From: Flavobacterium cyanobacteriorum
Lineage (GTDB): Bacteria; Bacteroidota; Bacteroidia; Flavobacteriales; Flavobacteriaceae
Direction: 5' to 3'
Assembly: GCF_002251835.1 (NCBI RefSeq)
Contig: NZ_NOXV01000304.1
Location: 26,144-90,143, forward strand
DNA: 64,000 bases
The notes under the pieces: model-generated
Seen by the model: the letters and a program-made list of their open reading frames with translations, nothing else
Told to the model about the DNA's origin: nothing
Database searches by the model: none
Shown here: positions 1 through 8,490 of the stretch, in pieces
How positions within the stretch are numbered: the first letter of the stretch is position 1
How the letters are laid out: each line of letters opens with the position of its first letter
Translations under genes and position numbers: made by a program

Positions 1-1
1 T

Positions 2-1687
2 TGGGAAAATACCGCGCAGCTAAGGCAAAAAATAAAGGTTACCAATACTGCTAATACCTTAGTTCAGGTTGAACTGGCTTACCAGGTCTGTAAAGATGTA
101 TGCATTCAGCAGAACAAGCTCTTTGAGTTCGACCTTAAAGCGTTAACTGCCAAAGAAGTGATTTCTTTTGATGAGCCGGCCCCGGCGGCAGTTAAGGATA
201 CTGTGGCTGGTCAAGATGCAAAAGCTGGTGCAAATATTTCACTTACTTCTGGTAATGAAGCTGAAAAAGGGCTGCTTTCAATCTTTCTAATAGCCTTTAT
301 ATCAGGTTTTGCGGCGTTACTCACACCGTGTGTTTTCCCTATGATACCGATGACGGTGAGCTTTTTCACTAAGCAAAGCAAATCAAGGGCCGCAGGCATC
401 AGGAACGCTGTTTTCTATGGAATTTCCATAATCATCATTTATGTGGTGCTGGGTTCCATAGTAACGGCTATTTTTGGTGCTGACGCATTAAATGCTTTAT
501 CTACAAATGTTTGGTTCAACGTTATTTTCTTTGTTTTACTTATAGTTTTTGCATTTTCTTTCCTTGGGGCTTTCGAAATAATGCTCCCCAACTCATGGGC
601 CAACAAAGTTGACAGGCAGGCCGACAGGGGTGGTTTTGTAGGTATATTGTTTATGGCCCTTGCCCTCGCTATTGTTTCATTTTCATGCACAGGCCCCATA
701 GTGGGCACATTGCTTGTTGATGCTGCTTCAAAAGGCGGTATTGCCCCTGTAATTGGGATGCTGGGCTTTTCACTTGCGCTGGCACTTCCATTCATGTTGT
801 TTGCCATGTTCCCCGGGTGGCTGAATAGTTTACCAAAATCAGGGGGATGGTTAAATACAGTAAAGGTTTTTCTTGGATTTCTTGAACTGGCGCTGGCATT
901 TAAATTTTTATCTAATGCAGACTTGGTATTACAGCTTCATATTTTGGAAAGGGAAACTTTCCTTGCTATTTGGATAGCTATATTTGGGGCGCTGGCACTA
1001 TATCTTTTTGGCAAAATTTCCCTTCCTCATGATACTCCCCTGAGCTATATTTCAGTAAGCAGGTTGTCTTTGGGCTTGCTTGTATTGGCGTTTACCGTCT
1101 ACCTGATACCTGGTTTGTGGGGTGCGCCTCTCAAGCTTATCAGCGGCTTCCCGCCGCCATCAAATTACAGCGAATCGCCATTTGGTTTTGGTACGCCTGC
1201 AAGCGGCGCAACAGATGGAGCACTCCCGGAAGGGGCTAAAGCTTCGGTGCATGGCATCATAGCTTTTGAAGATTATGATAAAGGGTTGGCTTATGCAAAA
1301 AAAGTCAATAAGCCTGTCCTTCTTGATTTTACGGGTTACGCCTGTGTAAACTGCCGCAAAATGGAAGATTATGTATGGTCTGATGAGCGGGTTCTGTCTG
1401 TTTTGAACAAAGATGTCGTGCTTATTTCTTTGTATGTTGACTATAAGAAAGAATTACCTGAAAATGAACACTATATTTCCAAAACTACAGGTAAAAAAGT
1501 TAAGACTATTGGTAATAAATGGAGTGATTTCCAGATAACAAAATACAGCATCAATGCCCAGCCTTACTATGTACTCATGGGCCATGATGGGCAAAACCTT
1601 AACGAGCCTGTAGCTTACACACCCGATATAGCCACATACGAGGCCTGGCTGAAAGACGGAATTTCCAAGTTTAAAAATAATAATTGA
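2..1687 (+). CDS. dsbD: Thiol:disulfide interchange protein DsbD, 5'-truncated by the window edge
   Basis: The frame is open to the first base, so the gene starts upstream of the window; about 561 residues are visible. The three-part DsbD layout can be read: the end of a periplasmic alpha domain with a CKDVC cysteine pair (about 90-105), a multi-helix CcdA-like membrane domain with one Cys in LLTPCVFP (about 340) and one in FSCTGP (about 683), and a C-terminal thioredoxin-fold domain with the redox motif CVNC (about 1342-1353). The family moves electrons from cytoplasmic thioredoxin across the inner membrane to periplasmic thiol partners. The in-frame GTG at 158 is not the start, because family sequence continues upstream of it. 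No terminator hairpin is obvious after the stop. Confidence 0.93.
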   Translation, partial: WENTAQLRQKIKVTNTANTLVQVELAYQVCKDVCIQQNKLFEFDLKALTAKEVISFDEPAPAAVKDTVAGQDAKAGANISLTSGNEAEKGLLSIFLIAFISGFAALLTPCVFPMIPMTVSFFTKQSKSRAAGIRNAVFYGISIIIIYVVLGSIVTAIFGADALNALSTNVWFNVIFFVLLIVFAFSFLGAFEIMLPNSWANKVDRQADRGGFVGILFMALALAIVSFSCTGPIVGTLLVDAASKGGIAPVIGMLGFSLALALPFMLFAMFPGWLNSLPKSGGWLNTVKVFLGFLELALAFKFLSNADLVLQLHILERETFLAIWIAIFGALALYLFGKISLPHDTPLSYISVSRLSLGLLVLAFTVYLIPGLWGAPLKLISGFPPPSNYSESPFGFGTPASGATDGALPEGAKASVHGIIAFEDYDKGLAYAKKVNKPVLLDFTGYACVNCRKMEDYVWSDERVLSVLNKDVVLISLYVDYKKELPENEHYISKTTGKKVKTIGNKWSDFQITKYSINAQPYYVLMGHDGQNLNEPVAYTPDIATYEAWLKDGISKFKNNN

Positions 1688-1940
1688 ATGATATAGAAAT
1701 AGAAATGCTTACATAGGTAACTGTAAGATTTTTTAATTAATAAGTAATATTTTATTATACTGAATCCTTATGTTTGTATAGATTTTGCAGTCAGTTTCAA
1801 TGGATACAGCTAGCCGGGTAATGTAATATAAGTTTTTTCTTAATCTGGTTCAATGCGCAGGATGTAAACATGGCAGAAATTTGTGATGTTATTAAACGAG
1901 TAATAGTAAAATAACTAAAAAATAACTAAATCACTTTTCT
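1688..1940. other. Intergenic region with a weak promoter candidate
   Basis: This AT-rich spacer between dsbD and the next operon has no credible ORF. A TATGTTTG octamer at 1769-1776 matches the Bacteroidota -7 consensus TAnnTTTG, but no clear -33 TTG lies at the right distance and it is about 165 bases from the next start codon. It is therefore only a weak promoter candidate. Confidence 0.3.
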
Positions 1941-2642
1941 ATGAAAAACACAGTTTTAACTATCGCTGCAGCATTGCTAACCACAGTGGCTTTCGCACAA
2001 AAGCCTTCTCCAAAATTATTAAGCCCGTCAAACCACACTCTTGTGCTTATTGACCACCAGCCCCAAATGGCCTTTGCAACCCAGTCACACAGTATTGAAA
2101 GTATAAGGAACAATGCTGCACTGGTTTCAAAAGCAGCCAAAACATTTAATGTTTCGGTTGTGCTTACCTCTGTGGCAGCCAAAACATTCAGTGGGCCATT
2201 ATTCTCTGAAATTACGGATACTTTCCCTAATGAAAAGATAATTGACAGGACTACCATGAACACATGGGAAGACCCCGCAGCTTACAAAGCTATTACCGGC
2301 AAGGGCAAAAAGAAAATTGTTTTTGCGGGCCTTTGGACAGAAGTATGTATAGTAGGCCCGGTATTAAGTGCGCTTAATGAGGGATATGAAGTTTACTTTA
2401 TTTCTGATGCCTGCGGAGGCGTATCAAAAGAAGCGCACGATATGGCAGTACAAAGGATGATACAGGCAGGCGCACAACCGATGACAAGCCTTCAGTACAT
2501 GCTTGAGCTGCAGAGAGACTGGGCAAGGCAGGAAACCTACAATCCTGTAAATGATATTGCCAAAGAACACGGTGGCGGTTACGGCCTTGGTATTAAGTAT
2601 GCCAAAGAGATGTTCAACGCGCAGGAGGGTAAGAAAAAGTAA
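1941..2642 (+). CDS. Secreted isochorismatase-family (YcaC-like) cysteine hydrolase
   Basis: This 233-residue protein begins with a signal peptide (hydrophobic stretch to about residue 19, ending AFA-Q), so it is predicted to be periplasmic. The body is an isochorismatase-like fold: the acidic catalytic residue lies in LVLIDHQPQ (D38) and the nucleophile in TEVCIVGP (C136), followed by GYEVYFISDACGG, typical of YcaC-type hydrolases. The family Lys could not be placed with confidence; an Arg (DRTTMNTWED) occupies the likely region. Substrates of YcaC-like members are mostly unknown. It heads an operon with an amidohydrolase, a DoxX protein and a porin, so it may process an imported small amide, which is inference. 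Confidence 0.8.
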   Translation: MKNTVLTIAAALLTTVAFAQKPSPKLLSPSNHTLVLIDHQPQMAFATQSHSIESIRNNAALVSKAAKTFNVSVVLTSVAAKTFSGPLFSEITDTFPNEKIIDRTTMNTWEDPAAYKAITGKGKKKIVFAGLWTEVCIVGPVLSALNEGYEVYFISDACGGVSKEAHDMAVQRMIQAGAQPMTSLQYMLELQRDWARQETYNPVNDIAKEHGGGYGLGIKYAKEMFNAQEGKKK

Positions 2643-2653
2643 TGCTTAACCTG

Positions 2654-2679
2654 ATACCCCTGCCGCAAGGCGGGGGTAT
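2654..2679 (+). terminator. Strong intercistronic hairpin (terminator or attenuator)
   Basis: An 11-bp stem (one T-G wobble) closes a GCAA tetraloop and is followed by a short T tract. It lies between the hydrolase stop and the amidohydrolase start codon, which is only about 15 bases further on. It looks like a rho-independent terminator, but the downstream genes have no obvious promoter of their own, so it may act as a partial terminator that lowers their expression. Confidence 0.65.
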
Positions 2680-2694
2680 TTTAATTATGGTACT

Positions 2695-4497
2695 ATGAAA
2701 AAGTTATTTTTCTTCCTTATCGCTGCACTGCCTGTTATGGCACAAAAAGCAGCGCCTGACCTTATTGTGCATAATGCTTCGGTGCATACGCTTGATGATG
2801 CCCTCCCTGTGGCACAGGCAGTAGCGGTATCAGGCGGCAGGATTATTAAAGTGGGTACTACTGCAGAAGTATTTACATTAAAAAATAAGAAGACCAAAGT
2901 GATTGACGCACAGGGAAAAACACTGGTGCCCGGAATTTTTGACAGCCACCTCCATGTAATCAGGGGCGGGCGCTTTTATAATGCTGAACTGCGTTGGGAT
3001 GGGGTTAGGTCGCTAAAAAGGGCGCTGCAAATGCTCCGCGAGCAGGCACAGCGCACTCCCGCGGGGCAGTGGGTACGTGTTGTTGGCGGCTGGAATGCCT
3101 ACCAGTTTGAAGAAAAGCGGTTGCCAACCCTGCAGGAAATAAATGAAGCTACCGGGCAGGTGCCGGCTTTTGTACTGCACCTGTACGGACATGCCTACCT
3201 CAACAGGGCGGGGCTGAAAGCACTTAATATTACTGCTGATACTCCAAGCCCCAAAGGCGCACTGATACAAAAAGATGAAAATGGTGAGCCTACAGGGCTG
3301 CTGGTGGCAGAACCGAACGCTTTCCTGCTGTATTCAACGCTGGCAAAGCTGCCAGAACTTTCGCAGGAAGAAAAGCTGAATTCCACCAGATTATATATGG
3401 CAGAACTTAACCGACTGGGCATAACCTCAATAATGGATGCCGGCGGGGGGTTCCAGAACTACCCTGATGATTATGGCATAACCGATTTGCTCAATAAGCG
3501 TAATGAGCTTACCGTAAGGCTGCCTTTTTATCTTTTTGCACAAAAAGCAGGTACAGAACTGTCAGATTATACCAAATGGATAACCGAAGTGGAAATAGGA
3601 GGATATTGTGAGGCTTCAGCTGAAAGAAAGGCTGTGAAGAACTTTGGTAAATGGGGCAGTGTGGAATATTTTGTGCAGGGTGGAGGTGAAAACCTTGTTG
3701 CCACAGCTGCCGATTTTGAGAATTTTGACCAGCCCAGGCCCGACCTGCCGCCTGCAATGGAAGCACAGCTGAAAGCAGTTATAAGCACATTGGTTAAAAA
3801 CCGCTGGCCTTTCAGGCTGCATGCCACTTATGATGAAAGCATAACCCGTTTCCTTAACGTTATTGAGGAGGTAAATGTCGAAACACCTTTAAACGGGCTG
3901 CTCTGGTTTTTCGACCATGCTGAAACAATTTCGGCAGCAAACCTGCAACGGGTAAAAAAGCTGGGCGGGAGCATTGCTATACAGCACAGGATGGCTTACC
4001 AGGGCGAAAGCTTTATAAAACGCTACGGAAAGAAAGCAGCAGAATTTACCCCGCCGGTAAAACAGATGATCGATATGGGAATTACGGTAGGTATGGGGTC
4101 AGACGGCACAAGGGTTAGCTCATACAACCCGTGGATAGGGTTGTACTGGCTTACTACGGGCAAAACGGTGGGAGGCCTTAAACACATGGCCGATGCCAAC
4201 CTGCTTGACAGGGAAACCGCATTAGCCCTGTTTACGAAAGGCAGCGCCAAACTGGTAAACCTTCATCATGACAGGGGTATGATAAAGGAAGGCCACCTGG
4301 CGGATTTTATACTTCTTTCCGAAGATTATTTTACGGTTGATGCTGAAAAGATACCCGGTATTACCTCGTTACTTACGGTATTGGGAGGTAAAATAGTTTA
4401 TGGCGACGGGGGCTTTAAGGCACATGCACCTGCGCTGCCACGCGCCCTGCCCGGGTGGAGCCCGGTTAATTTTTATGGTGGTTACCAAAACAGATAA
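2695..4497 (+). CDS. Secreted metal-dependent amidohydrolase (YtcJ-like, amidohydrolase family 3)
   Basis: This 600-residue protein has an N-terminal signal peptide (MKKLFFFLIAALPVMA). It then shows the amidohydrolase pattern: an N-terminal beta-sandwich opening DLIVHNASVHT, then GIFDSHLHVIRGG with the HxH metal motif, and a C-terminal GMGSDGTRVSS segment with the usual Asp. The length fits family 3 YtcJ-like enzymes, which hydrolyse amide or formamide bonds of small molecules; the substrate cannot be told from sequence. The gene lies 52 bases after the isochorismatase-like gene, behind a hairpin, and 3 bases before the DoxX gene, so it is translationally close to the latter. Confidence 0.85.
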   Translation: MKKLFFFLIAALPVMAQKAAPDLIVHNASVHTLDDALPVAQAVAVSGGRIIKVGTTAEVFTLKNKKTKVIDAQGKTLVPGIFDSHLHVIRGGRFYNAELRWDGVRSLKRALQMLREQAQRTPAGQWVRVVGGWNAYQFEEKRLPTLQEINEATGQVPAFVLHLYGHAYLNRAGLKALNITADTPSPKGALIQKDENGEPTGLLVAEPNAFLLYSTLAKLPELSQEEKLNSTRLYMAELNRLGITSIMDAGGGFQNYPDDYGITDLLNKRNELTVRLPFYLFAQKAGTELSDYTKWITEVEIGGYCEASAERKAVKNFGKWGSVEYFVQGGGENLVATAADFENFDQPRPDLPPAMEAQLKAVISTLVKNRWPFRLHATYDESITRFLNVIEEVNVETPLNGLLWFFDHAETISAANLQRVKKLGGSIAIQHRMAYQGESFIKRYGKKAAEFTPPVKQMIDMGITVGMGSDGTRVSSYNPWIGLYWLTTGKTVGGLKHMADANLLDRETALALFTKGSAKLVNLHHDRGMIKEGHLADFILLSEDYFTVDAEKIPGITSLLTVLGGKIVYGDGGFKAHAPALPRALPGWSPVNFYGGYQNR

Positions 4498-4500
4498 GTT

Positions 4501-4917
4501 ATGGCACGTTTATTTTTCAATATAAAGAAACTCAATTTTGATGTAGCTATGCTCCTGTTCCGCGTGGCAGTATCAGTGCAGCTTATTGTGGTACACGGAC
4601 TCAAGAAAATCGGTGTCGGTACAGGTATAGCCGAAACAGTTCCTAATCCTTTCGGCTTGCCTGAAGCGCTTAATCAATATTTTGCCATTGCCTCAAACCT
4701 TGTGTTTCCGCTATTCGTTATTATCGGGCTATTCACAAGGCTGGCCTGCCTCCCTGTGCTTGCCGTAACATTGTCAGGCTACTTTGTAGTACACTGGAAC
4801 GATCCGTTGCTGGTTAAAGATGTACCTTTTATGTACAGCCTATGCTTTTTGTTTATAGCAGCTGTTGGCGGCGGCAGGTATTCCGTTGATGCATATTTTG
4901 AGGGCAGGAGAAAGTAG
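4501..4917 (+). CDS. DoxX family inner-membrane protein
   Basis: This 138-residue protein has about four hydrophobic segments. It has the DoxX-like arrangement: a first helix beginning with LLFRVAVSVQLIVVHGLKK, then a loop ending in FGLPEAL, then PLFVIIGLFTRLACLP. DoxX proteins are small membrane proteins of uncertain function, sometimes linked to redox or sulfur metabolism. The gene starts 3 bases after the amidohydrolase and ends 4 bases before the porin, so the three are almost certainly co-transcribed. Confidence 0.75.
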   Translation: MARLFFNIKKLNFDVAMLLFRVAVSVQLIVVHGLKKIGVGTGIAETVPNPFGLPEALNQYFAIASNLVFPLFVIIGLFTRLACLPVLAVTLSGYFVVHWNDPLLVKDVPFMYSLCFLFIAAVGGGRYSVDAYFEGRRK

Positions 4918-4921
4918 TATT

Positions 4922-6274
4922 ATGAAAGCGGCACTATTAACAGCCCTGCTTGCACTTTATTGCCCCTACCTGCGGGGGCAGGAAATCAGCTTCCGGCCAT
5001 TGCGTTATGAAGAGGATCATGCCCTGTATGCTGATGATACTGTTAAAAGTTTTTACAAAAAACTGAAATACACACAGCTTAGTGCTGAGCCCGCCATTGC
5101 ACTTTCGGTGGGAGGTGAGTTGCGGCTGCAATACCAGTTTTATGATAATGAGAACTGGGGCGATGCACCGGATGATCATGACGGTTACCTGCTCACACGC
5201 TCACTGCTTCATGCAGATGTAAGGTTTAGCAAAGCATTCAGGGTATTTACGCAGTTGCAGAGCAGCTTGGCATCGGGCCGTATAGACCCGAACCCGCTGG
5301 AGCACAACCCGCTGGAACTGCACCAGTTTTTTGCCGATGCTGTAGCAGGCAGGTTTACGCTAAGGGCCGGCAGGCAGGAATTCCTTTACGGGTCGCAACG
5401 CCTTATTGCGGTGCGGGAAGGCCCCAACAGCCGGCAGTCTTTTGATGCGGTAAAGGTTATATATAATACCAAGGATTGGCAGGCCGATGCGTTCTACAGC
5501 CAGTTTGTACGCAACTTTAAGGGCAATTTTAACGACAGGATGAACCCTGACACCAAACTATGGGGTTTTTATAATATTATCAGGCTACATCAGGGCTTTA
5601 TTATCGACCTGTACTATCTGGGGCTTTATCGTAAACGTGGTATTTTTGATGATGCAGCAGGAACTGAAACAAGACATTCGGCAGGTATGAGGTTCTCGGG
5701 TAAGAAAGCTGGCTGGAAGCATGACGCTGAAGCACTGTACCAGTTCGGTTCTTCGGAAGATAAGGCAATCAGTGCCTGGACCGTATCACTTAACAGTTCC
5801 TACCAGTTTAATGATACGCCCCTGAAGCCTGTGCTGGGAATAAAGACTGAATATATATCCGGCGACAGGGAGTATGATGATAACAGCCTGAACACCTTTA
5901 ACCCGCTGTTTCCGCGTGGTGCTTATTTTGGCCTGGCGGCGCTTATAGGGCCTGCCAACCTGTTTGATGTGCATCCGTTTGCCGAATTGCAGGTTACGGA
6001 GAAGATAGCTATAGGGCTGGATTATGACTTTTTCTGGAGGGCCAGCCTTAATGACGGTATCTACTCGCCCAATACAGCGCTGATTTATACGGGGCGTAAC
6101 TCCCGTAGGAGCCATATTGGCAACCAGCTTGGTTTTGAGGCAGGTTATGCGGTAAACGGATTTATAGAGTTGAAGGCAGAGGGTACGTGGTTTGATGCCG
6201 GCAGGTATTTGAAAGAATCCGGTGCCGGTAAAGATGTGTTGTTCTTTGCGGCTACGGCCACCCTTAAGTTATAA
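4922..6274 (+). CDS. Alginate-export-type outer-membrane porin
   Basis: The ATG at 4922 was chosen because it gives a signal peptide (MKAALLTALLALYCPYLRGQ) and starts 4 bases after the DoxX stop; a longer in-frame start at 4865 would run inside DoxX. The 450-residue product matches the alginate-export family: after the leader it has LSVGGELRLQYQFYDN, a run of alternating beta strands, RAGRQEFLYGSQRLI and a terminal strand ending in a hydrophobic residue (ATLKL). It should be a beta-barrel channel. Operon context suggests it admits the substrate of the two secreted hydrolases, which is inference. Confidence 0.8.
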   Translation: MKAALLTALLALYCPYLRGQEISFRPLRYEEDHALYADDTVKSFYKKLKYTQLSAEPAIALSVGGELRLQYQFYDNENWGDAPDDHDGYLLTRSLLHADVRFSKAFRVFTQLQSSLASGRIDPNPLEHNPLELHQFFADAVAGRFTLRAGRQEFLYGSQRLIAVREGPNSRQSFDAVKVIYNTKDWQADAFYSQFVRNFKGNFNDRMNPDTKLWGFYNIIRLHQGFIIDLYYLGLYRKRGIFDDAAGTETRHSAGMRFSGKKAGWKHDAEALYQFGSSEDKAISAWTVSLNSSYQFNDTPLKPVLGIKTEYISGDREYDDNSLNTFNPLFPRGAYFGLAALIGPANLFDVHPFAELQVTEKIAIGLDYDFFWRASLNDGIYSPNTALIYTGRNSRRSHIGNQLGFEAGYAVNGFIELKAEGTWFDAGRYLKESGAGKDVLFFAATATLKL

Positions 6275-6655
6275 CAACATGCCGTATTGCCCAAAAAAAT
6301 TAAAATGACGGCCGGAAAGCCTTTGTGTGTGTATTAGCCGCGATGGCAGCGGCATCCTCCCCGCCGCCCGCTTTTGCGGCGGGGATATATAGCGGACAGC
6401 GCGACCAAGCCTTTTAAAAAGTGCACTTTGCCTGCCTCTCCAGAAAAACATATTGCATAATTGAATCCAGATGCGATAGGTTTGACTACTTAAGTTTTAT
6501 TGTTGATTCAGGGAGTGGCTTAAGGGAGCACCCCTTGTTTTCTATGTCCTTTAAGGCCTTTTACATATTTTTTGAGTGTCTTCTCAAATACGGGTTAAGC
6601 AATATTTTGCCTGCTTTTCGGGCAGCATCCGGGGGCATGGTATATAATGGAATGT
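6275..6655. other. Long intergenic region between convergent genes
   Basis: This 381-base spacer separates the porin from the minus-strand DUF2892 gene. It holds a GC-rich hairpin repeat at about 6336-6406 (listed separately) and otherwise AT-rich sequence. An ORF crossing it from 6421 looks random and runs into the downstream gene, so nothing else here is supported as coding. Confidence 0.6.
6336..6406 (+). repeat. Dispersed hairpin repeat element, copy A
   Basis: A roughly 70-base unit starts AGCCGCGATGGCAGCGGCAT, then holds a perfect 9-bp GC-rich stem (CCCCGCCGC at 6359-6367 with GCGGCGGGG at 6376-6384), then ATATAGCGGACAGC. The same arrangement, with many identical bases, occurs in reverse orientation at 53661-53735. 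Both copies lie just downstream of a gene read in the same direction. It could be a structured RNA or a mobile palindromic element. Confidence 0.7.
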
Positions 6656-7006
6656 CTATACATCTCCTGCAGCGCCTTCAAACAAGGCATAAGCGGGGCA
6701 GTAGCCGGTGACACCCCTGAACAGCATGGCTCCTGCCGTAATACCTTCAATAGCTTTTTTACCGGTGCTGTGGTCTTTGATAAATGCCCTGTATAACAGG
6801 TAGCTGCCTGCCGCAATCATAAATATGCGTTCCGGGGTACCCACGTTTATCCTGAGGCCGGGGATAATATTTTTTTTGTTCTCGTGCAGGTAAGGTTCGG
6901 CTTCTTTGATGTTTGATATTGATGCGTACCGGTTCGGGTCCGTACCGGACATGTCATACTTAGAGAAATTCCTTTTTGCTGATGACTGGTTTTTAGGAAG
7001 TGCCAT
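6656..7006 (-). CDS. DUF2892-like small membrane protein
   Basis: This 116-residue protein has a polar N-terminal half (about 50 residues) and a C-terminal half resembling DUF2892 (YgaP-type membrane domain): INVGTPERIFMIAAGSYLLY, a short loop, then a second hydrophobic segment ending GVTGYCPAYALFEG. The C-terminal GYCPAY motif is typical of that family. Function is unknown. It stands alone between convergent and co-directional neighbours. Confidence 0.7.
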   Translation of the reverse strand: MALPKNQSSAKRNFSKYDMSGTDPNRYASISNIKEAEPYLHENKKNIIPGLRINVGTPERIFMIAAGSYLLYRAFIKDHSTGKKAIEGITAGAMLFRGVTGYCPAYALFEGAAGDV

Positions 7007-7138
7007 AATTCTGTATTTTTAGTTATTGTATAAAAATACTTATTAAAACACGGATTATGTTGTAATTAAATTATAAAAAAACCTTAATTAAAGTTAATGA
7101 ATTCTGTGACACAATATGTGCGGGCCTGATAAAAATTG

Positions 7139-7158
7139 AGGGCTGCCGCAGCAGCCCT
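7139..7158 (-). terminator. Rho-independent terminator of murA
   Basis: A perfect 8-bp stem (AGGGCTGC with GCAGCCCT) around a CGCA loop lies directly after the murA stop. On the minus strand it is followed by CAATTTTTATC, a short T tract. Confidence 0.8.
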
Positions 7159-7161
7159 GAA

Positions 7162-8475
7162 TTAATTTATCCTTTCAATTTTTGCTCCGAGCGCCCTGAG
7201 CCGTTCGTCTATGCGTTCATATCCACGGTCAATCTGGTCACTGTTCTGGATGATGCTGGTACCTTTTGCGGAAAGTGCCGCGATAAGGAGTGATATGCCC
7301 GCACGTATATCGGGTGATGACATCATGATGCCTTTGAGTTGTGATTTAAAGTCGTGCCCGATTACGGTGGCCCTGTGCGGGTCGCAAAGGATGATTTTGG
7401 CGCCCATATCAATAAGCCTGTCCACAAAGAACAGGCGGCTTTCAAACATTTTCTGGTGAATCAGTACGCTTCCGCGTGCCTGTGTGGCGACTACCAGGAC
7501 AATGCTCAGCAGGTCCGGCGTGAAGCCCGGCCATGGGGCATCGGCAATGGTGAGTATGGAGCCGTCAATATAGTTCTGTATTTCGTAACCTTCGGTATGT
7601 GCCGGTATGTGTATGTCATCGCCTATGCGTTCTATAGTAATGCCCAGTTTCCTGAACGTATTGGGGATAATGCCCAGGTTGTCCCAGCTTACGTTTTTAA
7701 TGGTTATTTCGCTGCGCGTCATGGCGGCCAGCCCTATCCAGCTGCCTATTTCAATCATGTCGGGCAGTATCCTGTGTTCACACCCGCCAAGGCTTTCCAC
7801 GCCTTCAATTTCAAGCAGGTTGGAGCCTATGCCAGTTATTTTTGCGCCCATGCTGTTGAGCATTTTGCAAAGCTGCTGGAGGTAAGGTTCGCAGGCGGCG
7901 TTATATATTGTTGTTTTGCCTTGGGCCAGTACTGCGGCCATCACTATGTTAGCCGTGCCTGTCACTGATGCTTCGTCGAGCAGCATGTAGGTGCCCCGGA
8001 GCCTGCCATCGGTTTCTACACCATAAAAGTAGTCTTCTTTATTATAACGGAACTTGGCCCCAAGATTTATAAATCCTTCAAAGTGGGTATCCAGCCTGCG
8101 GCGTCCAATCTTGTCGCCCCCAGGCTTAGGAATGTAGCCTTTGCCGAAACGTGCCAGCAGCGGGCCAACAATCATAATGGAGCCGCGCAGAGATTTTCCT
8201 TCTTCTTTGAAAGCTTCTGACTCGAGGTAGCTTAGGTTTACCTCATCTGCCTGGAAAGTATATGCGCCGTGGCCCAGTTTTTCGGTTTTCACGCCAAGGT
8301 TCTGCAACAGCTTTATGAGCTTGTTTACATCAATAATATCGGGTATATTGGTTATGGTTACTTTCTGTGGGGTGAGCAATACGGTGCACAGTACCTGTAG
8401 TGCTTCGTTTTTTGCGCCCTGGGGCGTAATTTCACCTTTTAATTGTGTTCCTCCTTCAATTTTAAATGTTCCCAT
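7162..8475 (-). CDS. murA: UDP-N-acetylglucosamine 1-carboxyvinyltransferase MurA
   Basis: This 437-residue protein has family-typical length and sequence (early AKNEAL, then SLRGSIMIVGPLLARFGKG, and a C-terminal RGYERIDERLRALGA). It catalyses the first committed step of peptidoglycan synthesis, adding enolpyruvate to UDP-GlcNAc in the cytoplasm. The loop that carries the catalytic Cys in E. coli (PGGCAIG) reads PGGDKIG here, with Asp at residue 121. Asp at this site is known from other lineages and makes MurA insensitive to fosfomycin. The gene is last in the DUF493-DUF4290-murA operon and ends at a clear terminator. Confidence 0.96.
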   Translation of the reverse strand: MGTFKIEGGTQLKGEITPQGAKNEALQVLCTVLLTPQKVTITNIPDIIDVNKLIKLLQNLGVKTEKLGHGAYTFQADEVNLSYLESEAFKEEGKSLRGSIMIVGPLLARFGKGYIPKPGGDKIGRRRLDTHFEGFINLGAKFRYNKEDYFYGVETDGRLRGTYMLLDEASVTGTANIVMAAVLAQGKTTIYNAACEPYLQQLCKMLNSMGAKITGIGSNLLEIEGVESLGGCEHRILPDMIEIGSWIGLAAMTRSEITIKNVSWDNLGIIPNTFRKLGITIERIGDDIHIPAHTEGYEIQNYIDGSILTIADAPWPGFTPDLLSIVLVVATQARGSVLIHQKMFESRLFFVDRLIDMGAKIILCDPHRATVIGHDFKSQLKGIMMSSPDIRAGISLLIAALSAKGTSIIQNSDQIDRGYERIDERLRALGAKIERIN

Positions 8476-8490
8476 GTAAGCGTAAAAGAA

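Noticed and set aside
6421..6711. Plus-strand ORF of 96 codons in the gap after the porin
   Set aside because: Starts at GTG, has no recognisable domain or ribosome-site context, and runs into the opposite-strand DUF2892 gene, whose protein is family-like.
7354..7968. 204-codon plus-strand ORF antisense to murA
   Set aside because: Lies wholly inside the well-supported murA gene; composition rich in Tyr, His, Ala and Cys is typical of a shadow frame.
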